Shown here piece by piece: positions 1 through 12,257 of a stretch of DNA of 64,000 nucleotides; within the stretch, counting starts at the first letter, position 1, and every line of letters begins with the position of its first letter. Where the stretch lies: the NCBI GenBank assembly GCA_038373865.1, contig JAXGGA010000489.1:1-64000 (forward strand). The letters run 5' to 3'. Made by a program: the position numbers and the translations under genes. Origin of the DNA: Uloborus plumipes (Eukaryota; Arthropoda; Arachnida; Araneae; Uloboridae). The notes beneath the pieces are model-generated. The model did not search any database. It saw nothing but the letters and a program-made list of their open reading frames with translations, and was not told the origin of the DNA.

Positions 1-1759
1 TTATCTTAATGAGGAAAAAAATGTTGTTGGATAGCCGTTTTTGTTTGCTTAATGTAATTTTAGGAGGAATTAGAAGTGTCGCACTTGTTTGTTTTTTCAT
101 TAGTGCTCACCGTAGTAACACTGCTGAATGTTTTCCACGATTTTAATTAAAATATATTGTTTGTACAAAATTGTTTTCTCTCTCGTTTATAGTTAAATTT
201 ATACTATAGTGCCACTGGCTTAGCTTTTAAACGTAGTTAAATTTCAAAAACTAGCTCAGGTATTGACAAACTTTACATTATTTTGAAAGTGTAAGCTTTT
301 ATTATTCTTACTTTTATATCACTGCAATATGATAAACCTGAGTGAGGATAAGGTGGATTGAGCTGAAAATGTACGCTTCAGTTACATTGGTTGATAATAT
401 TTATGAGGATTTCCTCGTTTTGTAATTTATCTGTCACACTGATTTTATATCGAGGGAGAATTAAAACAAAACATGAGGTTTTGAAAATAAAAATTGTCCA
501 TTGCTCCACTAAACTGTAAACCTCCATTTTAGTGGAAAAGTTAATCAGTTTTTACAAAAAGATAAAATGCATCATAAATACACCTAATTTGAAACTGCTA
601 TTATTAATCCCAGTGCATTCGAATAGTTGTACAAGACTTGAATATTAAAATGTTTCAATTTTTCTTCATCCGCTCTTTTGTTATCTATATATTTTTTAAT
701 ATGAGCTTTTGCCTGCTAATAACAGAGCTAGATTGTTTTTAATTTATTCATCATTTTAATTTTTACACGTTTCACGCAAGCATTTTTTATTCATTGCTCA
801 CAAAGTTAATAAAAGCCCAAAACAAACAAAAAGGTAGTTGTACAAGAAGATGAAATGCTTCATAAATACTCTTAATTTGAATCTGCTATTATTAATCCCA
901 GTTGATGCGAATAGTTGTACAAGAAGCCACATATTAACAGCTTTAAATTTGTTTACATCCTCTCTTTTTTAATACTTTTTTTTGAGAGTGAGCTTTTGCC
1001 TGCTAATATTACGCTGCCATTTTTTAAAATTTATTCATCATTTTAATTTTTACACGTTTCACGCAAGCATTTTTTATTCATTGCTCACAAAGTTAATAAG
1101 CAAAAAATTTTGGTGCCGATGACTGAACGTTTTGAGAATTGGAGATGCTTTCCTGCATCAGTTCCAAAATGTCTTTGGACTTACAACGTTAAAATAAAAG
1201 CATATTTGAAAAAAAAAACATCACGTTTCTTCTTCTTTGTATTATTAGTTTATCCGTGCAAAGCATTTTCGCTCGACGGTGCTTGTTTAAAAATCTGGTT
1301 TTAAAGTCTCACTGAAATATACTTCGAAAAAAAAATCAAAATACGATTTTTTTCTTTGCATTTTGACGGCAGCGGGGGGGGGGGGGGAATCTTTAAAATG
1401 AGGCTTTACTTATGAATTTTTATGAAGTACTAAGGAACTTATGACATACTGCCGTGCTAAGTGCAAAAGTGGTATCTGCAGACGATTTCAAACTGATATA
1501 TTATTGTTTAAAAATTTGCGCCTCCATGTATTTGATTCAGGAGACCCTTTTTCAGAATTTTTTAAAAAATATTTTCCACCCTCAAATAACCATAAAACTT
1601 TGTATTTAGGTAAAGTACGAATTTTGTGCTTCGCACGGCAGCATACCTCTCGCCAAAAAAAAAAAGAAACTCTTGAGAACTTTTATATAATTACTTATCT
1701 GATTTTAATGCAGCAACAGTGGTTTAGAACCCTGTAATATGTTTAGATTTTATATTCAT
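1..1759. other. A+T-rich non-coding stretch
   Basis: No open frame here resembles a known protein; the short frames are compatible with chance in A+T-rich DNA. The stretch contains a direct duplication (separate entry) and a run of 13-14 G at about 1374-1387. I see no promoter, splice-flanked exon or RNA gene that I can defend. Confidence 0.6.
552..1100. repeat. two-copy direct duplication, period about 288 bp
   Basis: Bases 552-812 recur at about 841-1100. Shared landmarks include GAATAGTTGTACAAGA, GAGCTTTTGCCTGCTAAT and a long identical tail ending TCACAAAGTTAATAA (copies end near 812 and 1099). The 3' half is nearly identical while the middle has diverged, so this is an old local tandem duplication or two adjacent copies of a repeat. 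Confidence 0.75.
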
Positions 1760-1763
1760 TTAA

Positions 1764-2142
1764 CCCTTTGATGGTTATGAACGAGTTCAGCTCGCAATCG
1801 AATCGTGCTTCATAATGCGCGCAAACGAGTTCCGCTCGGGAGCAAAATTTTGACCGAAATGGTTAGTAACGAGCACTACTCGCGTAGTGAAATTTTTCCC
1901 CAATGCGCGCGGACGAGCTAACTTCGTTCGCCATTATTATTCTGCACTGATGTACTGTACTATAAATATTTTAGGAAATTTTTAAAACCCGCGAGGTGAG
2001 CTATCTACGGCATCGCCAGAGAAAGGTGACATTTTCGGAAGAACGGCGTATGAAAACAGCTGCCACTTTCGACTACTGTTTACTCCTAATGCTGCTCGAA
2101 TTAAGTAAACGAAAGCTGCTCATTTCCATAACCGTCAAAGGG
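1764..2142. mobile_element. piggyBac-like MITE (TTAA target site)
   Basis: The 379-bp unit is flanked on both sides by TTAA (1760-1763 and 2143-2146). Its ends are inverted repeats: CCCTTTGATGGTTATG on the left and CCCTTTGACGGTTATG reading in from the right. A TTAA target duplication is the hallmark of the piggyBac superfamily. It has no transposase and is therefore non-autonomous. The interior repeats a short palindromic word of the type ACGAGTTCNGCTCG several times between 1785 and 1930, and is G+C-richer than its surroundings. Confidence 0.7.
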
Positions 2143-2237
2143 TTAAAGTTGGATCAGAATCCATCTAAAAGAAATGCACCAACCAAAAACTGCATTTTTC
2201 TAGCAATAGGGGAATAGAAACCCACGAGTTTCGCGTA

Positions 2238-2371
2238 CAGTGGACCTTGATTAATAAAAACAGTGGTTAATTGAATTAACTGCTTTGTTATAAATCAAAT
2301 CGCCAATGTACAGAACATTATGAAAGTTTTTTTTTTCAATCGAAATTGTTAAGAACAAGCGGTGTCCACTG
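2238..2371. mobile_element. pogo/Tigger-like MITE (TA target site)
   Basis: A 134-bp unit flanked by TA (2236-2237 and 2372-2373) with terminal CAGTGGACCTTG on the left and CAGTGGACACCGCTTG on the right strand. CAGTGGA-type tips with a TA duplication are usual for pogo/Tigger members of Tc1/mariner. There is no coding capacity. The TIR is short (about 10 bp), so the family call is tentative. Confidence 0.55.
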
Positions 2372-2373
2372 TA

Positions 2374-4910
2374 TTTGCAAGTCGCTTTGACAAGTTCAGA
2401 TTATGAGCTTTCATCCTGGAATTCAGCCTATACATTAACGCAATGCGAAATAAGATATCAAAACAAACTGAAATCGATACCTGTATTTTGTTGAAATATT
2501 AAAAAATAATAATAATAATGTTACTATTTAAAATATATGCGTTCTAAAAGAGATTTTTTTTTCTGATATTAAGAACAACAGAACTTTAGATCTTTATCCA
2601 GTAATGATATTAAATCGCACATTTTTTTAAAGCTTGGATTGGAATTCTGCTGCAGAATTTTCAAACCGAGGGAGGTTTAAACTCACGAATATCAGATTAT
2701 TAGCACGATGCTCTAACTAAATAAATCGCTAGGTTTCCCTTACTTAATGTTTTACACTAAACAAATGTTCAATAAATACAGAATAAATCGTGTTTTCTTA
2801 GAAAACACTCAAAATATGAATTATCTTTCTCTTTCTTTTTTTCCGAAAGTAATGGTAAAAGTCTTGAAAATGAAGCCTTTCTCTTGAAATTTAATGAATT
2901 CTTCACGTCATGGCGCTTTCACAAAAAATAAATAAATATTTAAATAAAAAATAATAATAATAAATAAATAAAATAAATAAATAATAAATAAATAATTAAT
3001 TAAATAAATAAATAAAAACATAAACAAACAAAGAATTAATTAATTAAATAAATTGCTGGTTGAAAAGCAAGATAAGAACGAATTCGAGAAATTTTTATGT
3101 CAGTTATCTGGAATACAGCGAGCCTTTTGATAGAAAAAGTCGATATGAAATAAATTAAAGTAGTATCTTTTAAAAATATGTATAGAAGTGCATAGTGCAA
3201 AATTTCTTTCTTAAGACGAGTCATATTTCTTGATGAAAAAAATGTTCTGTATTTTCTTTCATATCTTAGCTATAAGCTTAATTAAATTTTCTAACTTAAA
3301 AAAAATAGCTTTAAAGTTTCTTTCTTTCTTAACTATTCATATGTTTACACTTGAATCTAATTTGAAATAGGACATGCGTAAAATATCAGAGCGCAAATTA
3401 ATCAAAACAAAACTTTGAAAAAAAGGAAAATATTCAAAGATTTTTTTTTTGCTAAAAGTACATTCTTCAGAAGTAAAAAGAGTTTCTGCTTAAAGCGAAA
3501 TTCAAAGTCAGCAAATAATTTTCCTTTATATGAACCGCTGGTGGTGTCAGTTGAAAAAGGTGTCAAGATAAATGGATACATTTTTGTTCAAGAGAATGAG
3601 AAACTTTTCACTAAACGTATAAAACTGTTTTTGACACTTTAAAATTTTGACAAGAAAATACCCGTAAACAAACAAGAAGTTTTGAAAAGTATTCCCTGAA
3701 TTTTCAGAACTGATTGTTTGAAACTTCAAGAGCATAAAATAAATGCAGTACCGAAAAGAATTTTATCTTTCTCTTCTTGTGTAACATTCATTTATAATTA
3801 CAAATGCTATTTCCTAAAAATGTAGAAAACTGATTATTAAGTCTTGAGTAAGACTTGGAAATATTTCGTATGCTACGGACTAGTGTAACTTTTGAGTACA
3901 GAAAATTTTATGTGCTCTTACTGTAAACACGTGTGTTCAGGTTACTGTATTGTAAAAATCTAATGATGGCATTGAATGATGAGCCAATAAAATCAATAAA
4001 ATGTTAGAAAATTTAAAAATCAATCTGAATTTCATAACTAACATTCAAATTTTCAAGCAAATGCTGAAGATCTAATTTTATGGTTCATAATATGGTGAAA
4101 CAATACTGGAGTAACAATACAGTCCACATTTTTTTTTGTATAATATGTTTGTTTTTATTCAACAAAATTGGGATTTTTTTTTTGTTACTGAACGTGATTG
4201 GTGCAAAATTTCAGAAAATGGACCTATCGTTCCAAAACGGCCTGAAAATGAAAATCTGCGTAAAATGGAAATAAATAATTTTTTTAAAGATTTTTTTTTC
4301 ATAAATAGTTATAACAATTGCTGATTAATTATCTCTACCGAAAAAGTCATTCTTACTCTCAATATGGAGTAAAAATTCTGAAAGTTGAGGGCAGACCTAT
4401 CATTTCGATACGCATTTACTTACTTCTCATTCCGTAGTATGTAAAATGGATATTTAAGTCGAAACTTCAATGATATTTTTTTAGCGAATGCAATACTTTT
4501 TGTATTCGATACCAGGAAATCAAAAATGAGCTGTTCTTATAATTTTTCGACTCTATTCAATAAAGAGGAAAAACAGAAAAGCTATTTAGGTAAAATAGTG
4601 CTGGTTTATTCAGTTTATTGTTTAGTTCTGCTTTAAGCTTAAGTTGCGTGTAGTTAAATATAAAACGTAAAATACTAAGTAAAATTCATGGGAAAACACA
4701 TTTTTAGTGGTAAGCAGACAACTTTAACAGTGGCAACTTTCACAGAAAGGCTATTCAGTTAAAACCATGATGGTTTATTTATTTATCAGTCTACTGTAAG
4801 TTTTATGGGGGGATTTCATTAAACGTAAAAATTTTAAAAATAAGTAAAATTTATGAAAAGACAAGTTTTCAGTGGAAACTTTCAGCGCAAAATGCCTGGG
4901 ACAATACGCA
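2374..4910. other. A+T-rich non-coding stretch with AATAAATA low-complexity tract
   Basis: No recognisable gene. Around 2935-3060 the sequence becomes a degenerate AATAAATA/AATTAATT simple repeat. The remainder is A+T-rich with many homopolymer T runs. No element ends could be paired. Confidence 0.6.
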
Positions 4911-5189
4911 CTTTAACCCTTTATTCCCCGACGGGACTCAGAAGTCCCGCTTATACTAATAAAATTTAGAATTATGAATCCAAAACGGCTGGAATCATGT
5001 TGAAGCTTTTGGGTACCACTCCTTGTACTTCGCTGAGGGGCCGACAGATGGTACCTGCGATCGGAAACAGTTTTCTGGGGGGGCCATAAGGTGTAGGGGG
5101 GGTCTTAGACCCCCAAAAGTTTCAAAATATTTATGCTCGGTAAAAATGTTTTTTGATGTATTTGCAACTCAAAAAATCTAATATATATA

Positions 5190-5476
5190 TGTGGTGTCCC
5201 CTCCAGTCATTCCAACTATGGTATTGTACCAGAAGAGGGCGCTCCAGCTAAGAGACGAGAGCTGCGCGGAGCCAAGAACGACGACGAGACGGGGCAGAGA
5301 GAAGGTGTCCCTAACGACAAGTGCCAAGCCATGGTCCAAGCGACGACGTCAATACTTTTATTCGTTGTAAATGTTTGCGTGTTTTATATGTATTAAATCG
5401 TCCTATAATTAAATCGTCCTAGCAGAAAAGTAGTCCTGTTGCTCTTTGAACATCAAGTGTGGCAGAACCCCCCACA
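5190..5476. mobile_element. solo LTR (287 bp), family unknown
   Basis: The unit begins TGTGGTGTCCCC and ends CCCCCCACA, giving the TG...CA termini and inverted TGTGG/CCACA tips of a long terminal repeat. It lies between TATA on the left (5186-5189) and TATA on the right (5477-5480), compatible with a 4-bp target duplication, although the flanks are TA-rich and so ambiguous. It is G+C-richer than its surroundings and has A+T-rich stretches in its 3' third. No internal retroelement sequence is adjacent, which fits LTR-LTR recombination. Orientation is not certain. Confidence 0.6.
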
Positions 5477-5480
5477 TATA

Positions 5481-6114
5481 TATAAAAATTCATTGTTAAA
5501 TTAATTTGTGACATAAGGGGTCAAGCATATTAGAAATTCACATGAGATAAATGAATCATTGTACTAATACATCATTTTCACATGAGGCAAATCTGAAACA
5601 GCGCTGCTCTTTGAATATCCATCATTTCGAAATTACTCTGAGTCTGAATTCTATCAACCGTAGTCATTACAATGCAGCTTGTTCAATGTCCGATAGGTGC
5701 TGCGGTGACTACGACCTAGCAAATAAACTGAAATGATATGTTTCGACGGTCAATGAATTGATGTAAAGCATTTATTGAAGACGATTTTGGGCTGAACAAT
5801 TGTGTATTTTATATTATGGATGTCGGTTGTGACGTATGAATTTACTGCGATGTTACTTCGTATATGAGTATTTCACATAATTCACCACATTAACTTTGCT
5901 TGTAATTCACTTTAAAACATTTGATTTCGTTTTAACGAATAGAGAAAAGCTTGAAATGTCGAGAAAAACTTGAAACTTATTGATAATTTGTTGGTGGCAG
6001 GAGTCACCAACTAGAGCAATAAATTGTTCTGCAAAAGAACTTTATGCTTAATCATAGTACCAAAATTGTAGTAAAATTTCAATTTTTGTAAAACATACAA
6101 TTCTTGCTGTTGTG
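5481..6114. other. non-coding stretch
   Basis: Unremarkable A+T-rich sequence. The frames present are short and resemble nothing I recognise. I see nothing else in it. Confidence 0.5.
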
Positions 6115-6375
6115 ACTGAAACCACTCGGGGACCCGAGCCCGAGTAGCTACGTCTACCCGATTTAAGGTGGAATAGGCACGGATTCCGTTTTTACGGGCG
6201 GCATTAAGGTGGAAGTCCAATTTCGCTCAATACTCAGAGAAAATACATCCATATCCGAATCGGGATTCAAACGCGGGACTTCCTTATCTCGCGATTCACA
6301 AAGCGATATCGGGTTGAATGAAAAATCAGTGCACTCGACGACATAGGATCGTACTTATCATCGTAGTATTAACCG
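6115..6375 (-). mobile_element. degenerate tRNA-derived SINE (minus strand)
   Basis: Read on the minus strand, the stretch contains a B-box-like GTTTGAATCCC (near 6264-6274). Next comes ATGGATGTATTTTC, the body motif also seen after the B box of the repeats near 7990, 30720 and 48520. The A box is not clear. The downstream body runs to about 6115. This is an old, diverged copy; the family assignment rests mainly on the shared body motif. Confidence 0.4.
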
Positions 6376-7914
6376 CCCGATAATGAGGAAAATCAGAGGT
6401 TAAGTGGAAAAGAGCTTTTACGAAAAAGTTTTTCCATGTGCTTTTTAAAAACATCCCCATAATTTTTTTTCGATGTTAAATAAATTAATTTCATTAAAAA
6501 ATAAAAGTGCTAACAAAGGTGATTTCAATTCCAATACCTTTCTAAAAAGATTCCACTAATAAGATGAAATAATCATTTACATCTTATACAAAGAGATTAT
6601 ATTCAAACAGGAAGCGAAATTAAAACTTTTTTTTAACAACACATTTGCTGATTAAAACACAAAGAAAGAATACGAGAGCCAAGAATTGTTTTTGTTTTAT
6701 AAATCTGTCATAAACTGAATCTATCAGCATCATGAAAAGTAGCATTCTTAAAATTGGAAAGCTGCAGAAAAGCTAAAGTTTTCTAAACTTTTCGACAGCC
6801 AATTACGTTCAAGAGTCTCTGGGGTGAACTATTTTTCTCCAGCGTTGTGTTTTAACATCTTCTATTAACACGGAAGTTCTCAATTTTCTGTAAAGAGATT
6901 TTTTTATGAAATTCAATTAAAAAAATAAACTTTTTGGGTAAAAAAAGTGTCAAAATATTTTAAAATTAGAATGTTGGAGTGTTTAAAGTGAGAAAAGTAC
7001 AGGTGATAAGTTTTTTTACTGGTTTGACTTTTTTATATTTTGGTGGAAGGGGGGGGGGGTCCATTGTACGTCCAGTCTTCATTTATAAAACTTTAATAAA
7101 ACTGTTCTAGTCTTCTACTTCATCCTATATCAGTGTTTTTTTTTTTTGCTATATTTTAATACTTAAACATTAAAGACAATGGTAGCGATTTTTTTTTAGA
7201 AAAATGATAACGCGAAAATTATTATACGAGAACTACTGTAGTAAAAGACATAACACATTTAACAAAATTTGATTTCCCAGGAAACAGAGTAGGAAACTAT
7301 TCCGCCATAGATACGAAGGAAGATTTTAAGAATAAATAACGGTGGGAACTACGATTTTACGATTTCAGTTGGACCAGCGATAATTGGGAAAACGTAAAAT
7401 CGGGGGTTGGGGTGATAATCTAAGCATATTGTTCAAACACTGAGAATTATTCAATGAACTTGAAGAAAAAATGTATAATCTTTACTTAATTTTTGTTTTC
7501 ACATGCAACTTCATTAGTAGCATGTTCCATACTAACAAAGTTTGCAAATTTGCTTCATTGTTGGGATTTTTAGAAAAAAAAAAGTTTTCGAGTTTTATGC
7601 TTTGAATCGCTTGATCGCTATGCAAAATCTTCATTATTTTTTCTCGCTCTTCATTGAGTCATCACTATCTTTTCAGGCGCGTATTAATACGCTATTGAGA
7701 AAATTCGTTCCGTAACAGATAGTAAATGCTACATCAACTTCAGGGAGAGTTTTAAAAAGAAGAGTGTCAACAGTTCTAGTCCTCAGTTGATGTAAAGCGA
7801 GATCAGACTATCGGAGAACGTTTTTCTAGCAAGAGAGAGTAAAGAAGAAGAAAAGAAAGCCAGAGAGGCTTAAAATATCTATGAAACTAACTTCTGTTGA
7901 AAACTGAATCTAAA
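6376..7914. other. A+T-rich non-coding stretch
   Basis: No gene recognised. There are G runs near 7048-7060 and several homopolymer tracts. The words around 7370-7410 resemble interiors of other A+T-rich transposon relics, but no ends can be paired. Confidence 0.5.
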
Positions 7915-7916
7915 GC

Positions 7917-8050
7917 CAACCACCTTGTATAGTGGCCAGAGAATTCTGACCACGGATGCAGGGTTGTGGTCTCGAACTCCGGCATAGGCATGGATGTACT
8001 TTCTTTCTCCTGTCCTTTTTCTTTGTGTGAATAGGTTGCTGACTGTGAAT
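7917..8050 (+). mobile_element. tRNA-derived SINE, diverged copy
   Basis: It begins CCAACCACCTTGTATAGTGG, which matches the SINE head at 48868 (CCACCTTGTCTAGTGG) and then shares TCTGACCA. A degraded B box, GGTCTCGAACTCC, lies near 7970. The body motif CATGGATGTACTTTC follows. No poly-A tail or TSD could be identified, so the 3' limit is approximate. Confidence 0.5.
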
Positions 8051-8065
8051 AGTTTCCTACCGATA

Positions 8066-8145
8066 AGCGGGTCCCTATGGCATAGGGACCTGCTTATAGG
8101 GTAGCGTTAACATAGGGGGCCCTTATAGGGTAGGTTTAACATAGC
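8066..8145. repeat. hairpin and short direct repeats
   Basis: GGTCCCTATG is followed two bases later by CATAGGGACC, giving a strong 10-bp hairpin stem at about 8070-8091. CTTATAGGGTAG then occurs twice (near 8094 and 8131), each followed by a TTAACATAG-like word. This is local structure of unknown role, possibly the end of an unrecognised element. Confidence 0.55.
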
Positions 8146-9141
8146 TGGCACAAGACAATAGCAAAAAGAAGTAAAATAAAAGTTTGTCTCAGTCTTTTAG
8201 AGTTAAAATAATTTGGATCTATGTGTAGAAAAGCGTAATTCAAGGAATTTCTGAAAAGAAAAACTTAAAATCTTAGATCTTTTAACATTACCAGTATAGC
8301 CTTTCTTAGGGACTAGAAAATACCATTGGAAGTGGTATAACGATTAAAATGTACAACGTACAATCGGGGTTCCACTGTAATATGTAGTTGTAAAAATATT
8401 TATAGTTACTGTGTTATTTTAAATTTCTCAGGAAGGCAAAATATATCGAATTTACATGTTTAAAAATGCAAATTGACAAATTGTAGCAAGCCATCATTTT
8501 GGCATTACTTTTGTTGATTTAAATGTCTTGAAAATTATTTTTCAGAGGCCAGAAAGAATAACTTTAAAATGCATGATATATTTCATAATGATTTGAAAAG
8601 CATTCCCCACATAATATTTTTTCCGAGTTATCAATTGAAAAATGTTAAAAAATGTGCTTCAGCTGCGCTCTAAAAGAAACTCTAAATAAAATAAATGCTA
8701 AACATTTGAAAGCAAACGCTGGAGCTGATAAATGATTTGCAAAAGTGAAAATGTTCTTTGAGACTTAAAATTCCTTTCCGCTTCAGTTTGCCCAAAACAG
8801 TTTACGATAATCATTTTGGTTCTTGGAATAGAAAAGTATCATTCCGAAAAAAAAGTCTCTTAGCGTTGTAAGTTTTATTTTCTTCAAGAAAACTTCATTG
8901 AAAATTAAACGAATGCTCTTGTTTTGTCTTCAGCATTTGCATTTTTAACCGAGTTTCAAATGTTTCTGCGGAATCATTTAGAGGTTATCAATGAGGGAAC
9001 GCATTATTTCACTTTAAAGGAAATGAAATGTAAATGTTCAACATTTTTCGCTGAATTTTTGAAAAAATGCCTAATCATAATATTTAAGTTATTTCTGTTT
9101 TTAGCAAAATACTCGCATTGAAAGTTTTTATTTCGTAAAGC
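8146..9141. other. A+T-rich non-coding stretch; one possible pogo-like end
   Basis: No gene recognised. The minus-strand reading from about 8382 gives TACAGTGGAACCCCGATT, which resembles a pogo/Tigger terminal sequence. No partner end was found, so it is not called as an element. Confidence 0.4.
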
Positions 9142-9153
9142 TAGTACGCATAT

Positions 9154-9816
9154 GTGCAATGAGTTACCGCCCAGGGCAGGGCTGAGGCAGAACTGTAGCA
9201 AATGCACCCACAGCTCGATCATATAGCATCCTAAGACTGCAGTTTCGCTCTTATTATGGGCTCCTCAGTTAGGAATAGCCAATGATCGAGCCGGAGGCAA
9301 AAATCCTCTTATTGTAGCTAAGATAGCCAACAAACTGGTAGATAAAATGAATTTATCTTACCAGCGATTCATTCATTTATCGATAAATTCATTTTATCTA
9401 CCAGTTTGTTGGCTATCTTAGCTACAATAAGAGGATTTTTGCCTCCGGCTCGATCATTGGCTATTCCTAACTGAGGAGCCCATAATAAGAGCGAAACTGC
9501 AGTCTTAGGATGCTATATGATCGAGCTGTGGGTGCATTTGCTACAGTTCTGCCTCAGCCCTGGCTTACGGGCGGTAACTCATTGCACATTACCCAGCTTT
9601 AGCCTTCAAATTTCGAGTTGAGCCGCACCATAGTTTGCGGACGCTCGCTGGTAAGATAAATTCATTTTATCTACCAGTTTGTTGGCTATCTTAGCTACAA
9701 TAAGAGGATTTTTGCCTCCGGCTCGATCATTGGCTATTCCTAACTGAGGAGCCCATAATAAGAGCGAAACTGCAGTCTTAGGATGCTATATGATCGAGCT
9801 GTGGGTGCATTTGCTA
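9154..9816. mobile_element. foldback element with three copies of one arm
   Basis: The block is flanked by an exact 12-bp direct repeat TAGTACGCATAT (9142-9153 and 9817-9828), which looks like a target duplication. Inside are a reverse copy (about 9152-9366), a forward copy (about 9382-9589), and a second forward copy (9646-9816). The last is the exact-length mirror (171 bp) of 9196-9366. The reverse and first forward copies form a palindrome around a loop of about 20 bases. There is no coding capacity. A 12-bp TSD is long for a cut-and-paste transposon, so the class is unknown. Confidence 0.7.
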
Positions 9817-9840
9817 TAGTACGCATATATTCTTCAAATA

Positions 9841-11403
9841 CACTAGGTGGCCAAAAGTATCCGGACACTTTCAAAAATTCACATTTTTACATATAGCTCG
9901 AAAAATAAGTGATCAATTGTTCTTTAATTTTAGTCATACAAAATATAGACTTCACCGAACATTTCCAAGTTGAAATTAAATTACCCTTGTATTTGGGGGA
10001 CGACAAGAAGGGGGTTGAAAGAAAAACCGCTTTTTGACCATAACTCTTCGAAAATAGCTCGGAAAAAGCTATCAATTTCAGTAATTAATTAGCATACTAT
10101 GTATAATTACTGTACAAATTTTTATGAACGTACCACTCTTACTTCTTAAGATATGAAACATTTTTGAAAAAACGGCAATTTTATTTGAAGGGTTTTTGCT
10201 TATAACACGCAGAGTTTTTGATCAAACCTTATCACAACTTCAGGAAAGATGACAAAATACAAGAGAAAAAACATACTAAAACGGTAAATAAAAATATTAA
10301 AAATTCGATGAGATATGAACGTTAAAAGGAAATAATTTTTCACGGCGCATGCGCGAACGACAGAAATTTATAACTACAAAAATATTGTAGCCTGATTTAT
10401 ACTGCATCTTAAAGAAAAAGTTCCAGTTGAATATCATGAAAAATGAAAAAGATATCAGCGATCTAGTGAGCTGTATTTCATTCATTCGCAGACAATACAT
10501 AAATAGTGAGGGGTTGTCCACAAATAGTGTGGTGACAATAGATCATTTTTTTTCAATGTTAAATTGTATACAGTTTGAAAATTTATATTCGGCATTGTCG
10601 TCACATTTCGTCTGTTCGGCCAAAAAGACCTTATACGTAGGTTTCCAAAAGTATCCGGACACCCTCTGAAACGTTGGTTTTGAACGACGACGCAATAACC
10701 TTTAATTTAAAAATAGCTCTTTGTGGACAGACCCTCACTATTTATGTATTGTCTGCGAATGAATAAAATACAGCTCACTAGATCGCTGATATCTTTTTCA
10801 TTTTTCATGATATTCAACTGGAACTTTTTCTATAAGATGCAGTATAAATCAGGCTACAATATTTTTGTAGTTATAAATTTCTGTCGTTCGCGCATGCGCC
10901 GTGAAAAATTATTTCCTTTTAACGTTCATATCTCATCGATTTTTTAAAATTTTTATTTACCGTTTTAGTATGTTTTTTCTCTTGTATTTTGTCATCTTTC
11001 CTGAAGTTGTGATAAGGTTTGATCAAAAACTCTGCGTGTTATAAGCAAAAACCCTTCAAATAAAATTGCCGTTTTTTCAAAAATGTTTCATATCTTCAGA
11101 AGTAAGAGTGGTACGTTCATAAAAATTTGTACAGTAATTATACATAGAATGCTAATTAATTACTGAAATTGATAGCTTATTCCGAGCTATTTTCGAAGAG
11201 TTATGGTCAAAAAGCGGTTTTTCTTTCAACCCCCTTCTTGTCATCCCCCAAATGCAAGGGTATTTTAATTTCAACTTGGAAATGTTCGGTGAAGCCTATA
11301 TTTTGTATGACTAAAGTTAAAGAACAATTGATCACTTATTTCTCGAGATATATGTAAAAATGTGAATTTTTGAAAGTGTCCGGATACTTTTGGCCACCTA
11401 GTG
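9841..11403. mobile_element. long-armed palindromic Tc1/mariner-like element
   Basis: A 1563-bp unit flanked by TA (9839-9840 and 11404-11405). The tips are CACTAGGTGGCCAAAAG on both strands. The arms pair at a constant coordinate sum (21244) from the outermost base to 10524/10720. The arms are therefore 684 bp each with no net indel, around a 195-bp spacer. Point differences are present. The spacer contains an extra tip-like word, GGTTTCCAAAAGTATCCG, at 10640-10657. TA duplication plus this tip is typical of Tc1/mariner. No transposase is present, so it is non-autonomous. Confidence 0.85.
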
Positions 11404-11405
11404 TA

Positions 11406-12257
11406 TATTTGAAGTGTAATCATTATTTAAACACTTGCGGTATGATTATTAGGCTCTTTTCATACTTTGGAAAAACTGATTCAATATTTTATAAGTGAAG
11501 TGTATTTTAAATGCATTAGCTGAGATGACGAGGAAATCAATGATAATATTATCAAGTGTATCTCGTAATTTATTAATATTCTGCAAAATCTCCTGCATTT
11601 TTAATTACACTTTTTAAGTTCAGTCGCTTACTCAGAAAAAGTTGTAAAAAATCCTAAAATGTAGTGGGTTTAATGATTTAGGAAAATTGTAAAACAAACT
11701 TCATTTTGAAGTGTTTCATTTTGAACTTTTTTTTAAATAAATAAAGAAGATTTTTTAATCATTAAACTTTTATGGATTGTTTGCTTGCCCTTATAATTTT
11801 TTCAATTGCTGTAAACCCATAGAAAAGTTGAGATTGCACCTTAGACCAAAGGTATAGTAGTACCTACATCAATGTTACGGCCATCAATGTGAAAGCATTT
11901 CAGACTACAATTGACGTGGCACGTGGATAAAGGTGTTATGTGAATTTTTTTTAAAATTTCTATAAAAAGCTTTCAAAAATAAAAATGTTGCGTCATTTTT
12001 TTAAAATGGATTTTTCTCAACGGGTAAAACGGGGTCATATTCTTAGTTACCAACCATTTCTGTGACTGGTGGGACATGATATTGATGGACTTATCACCTT
12101 CATTCATGGTAAAAAGTAAGTTTCGAAAATTGTCACATGTCATGTTTATCCACTAGCCCCTTCAATTATGAAACCGTTTTGGGAGATGGAACACTACAAC
12201 ACTTCTCTAATTATAATTTCCTCAAATCCGTTGTTTATTTCGAATACAGTTTTTAAC
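11406..12257. other. A+T-rich non-coding stretch
   Basis: No gene or paired repeat recognised. It lies between the long-armed palindrome and the partial minisatellite-bearing element. Confidence 0.5.

Noticed and set aside
4914..5110. Second piggyBac-like MITE starting TTAACCCTTTATTCCCC
   Set aside because: Only one end is recognisable; no matching inverted end with TTAA was found nearby.
8355..8383. pogo/Tigger-like element end
   Set aside because: A single CAGTGGAACCCC-like end without a partner or paired TA duplication.
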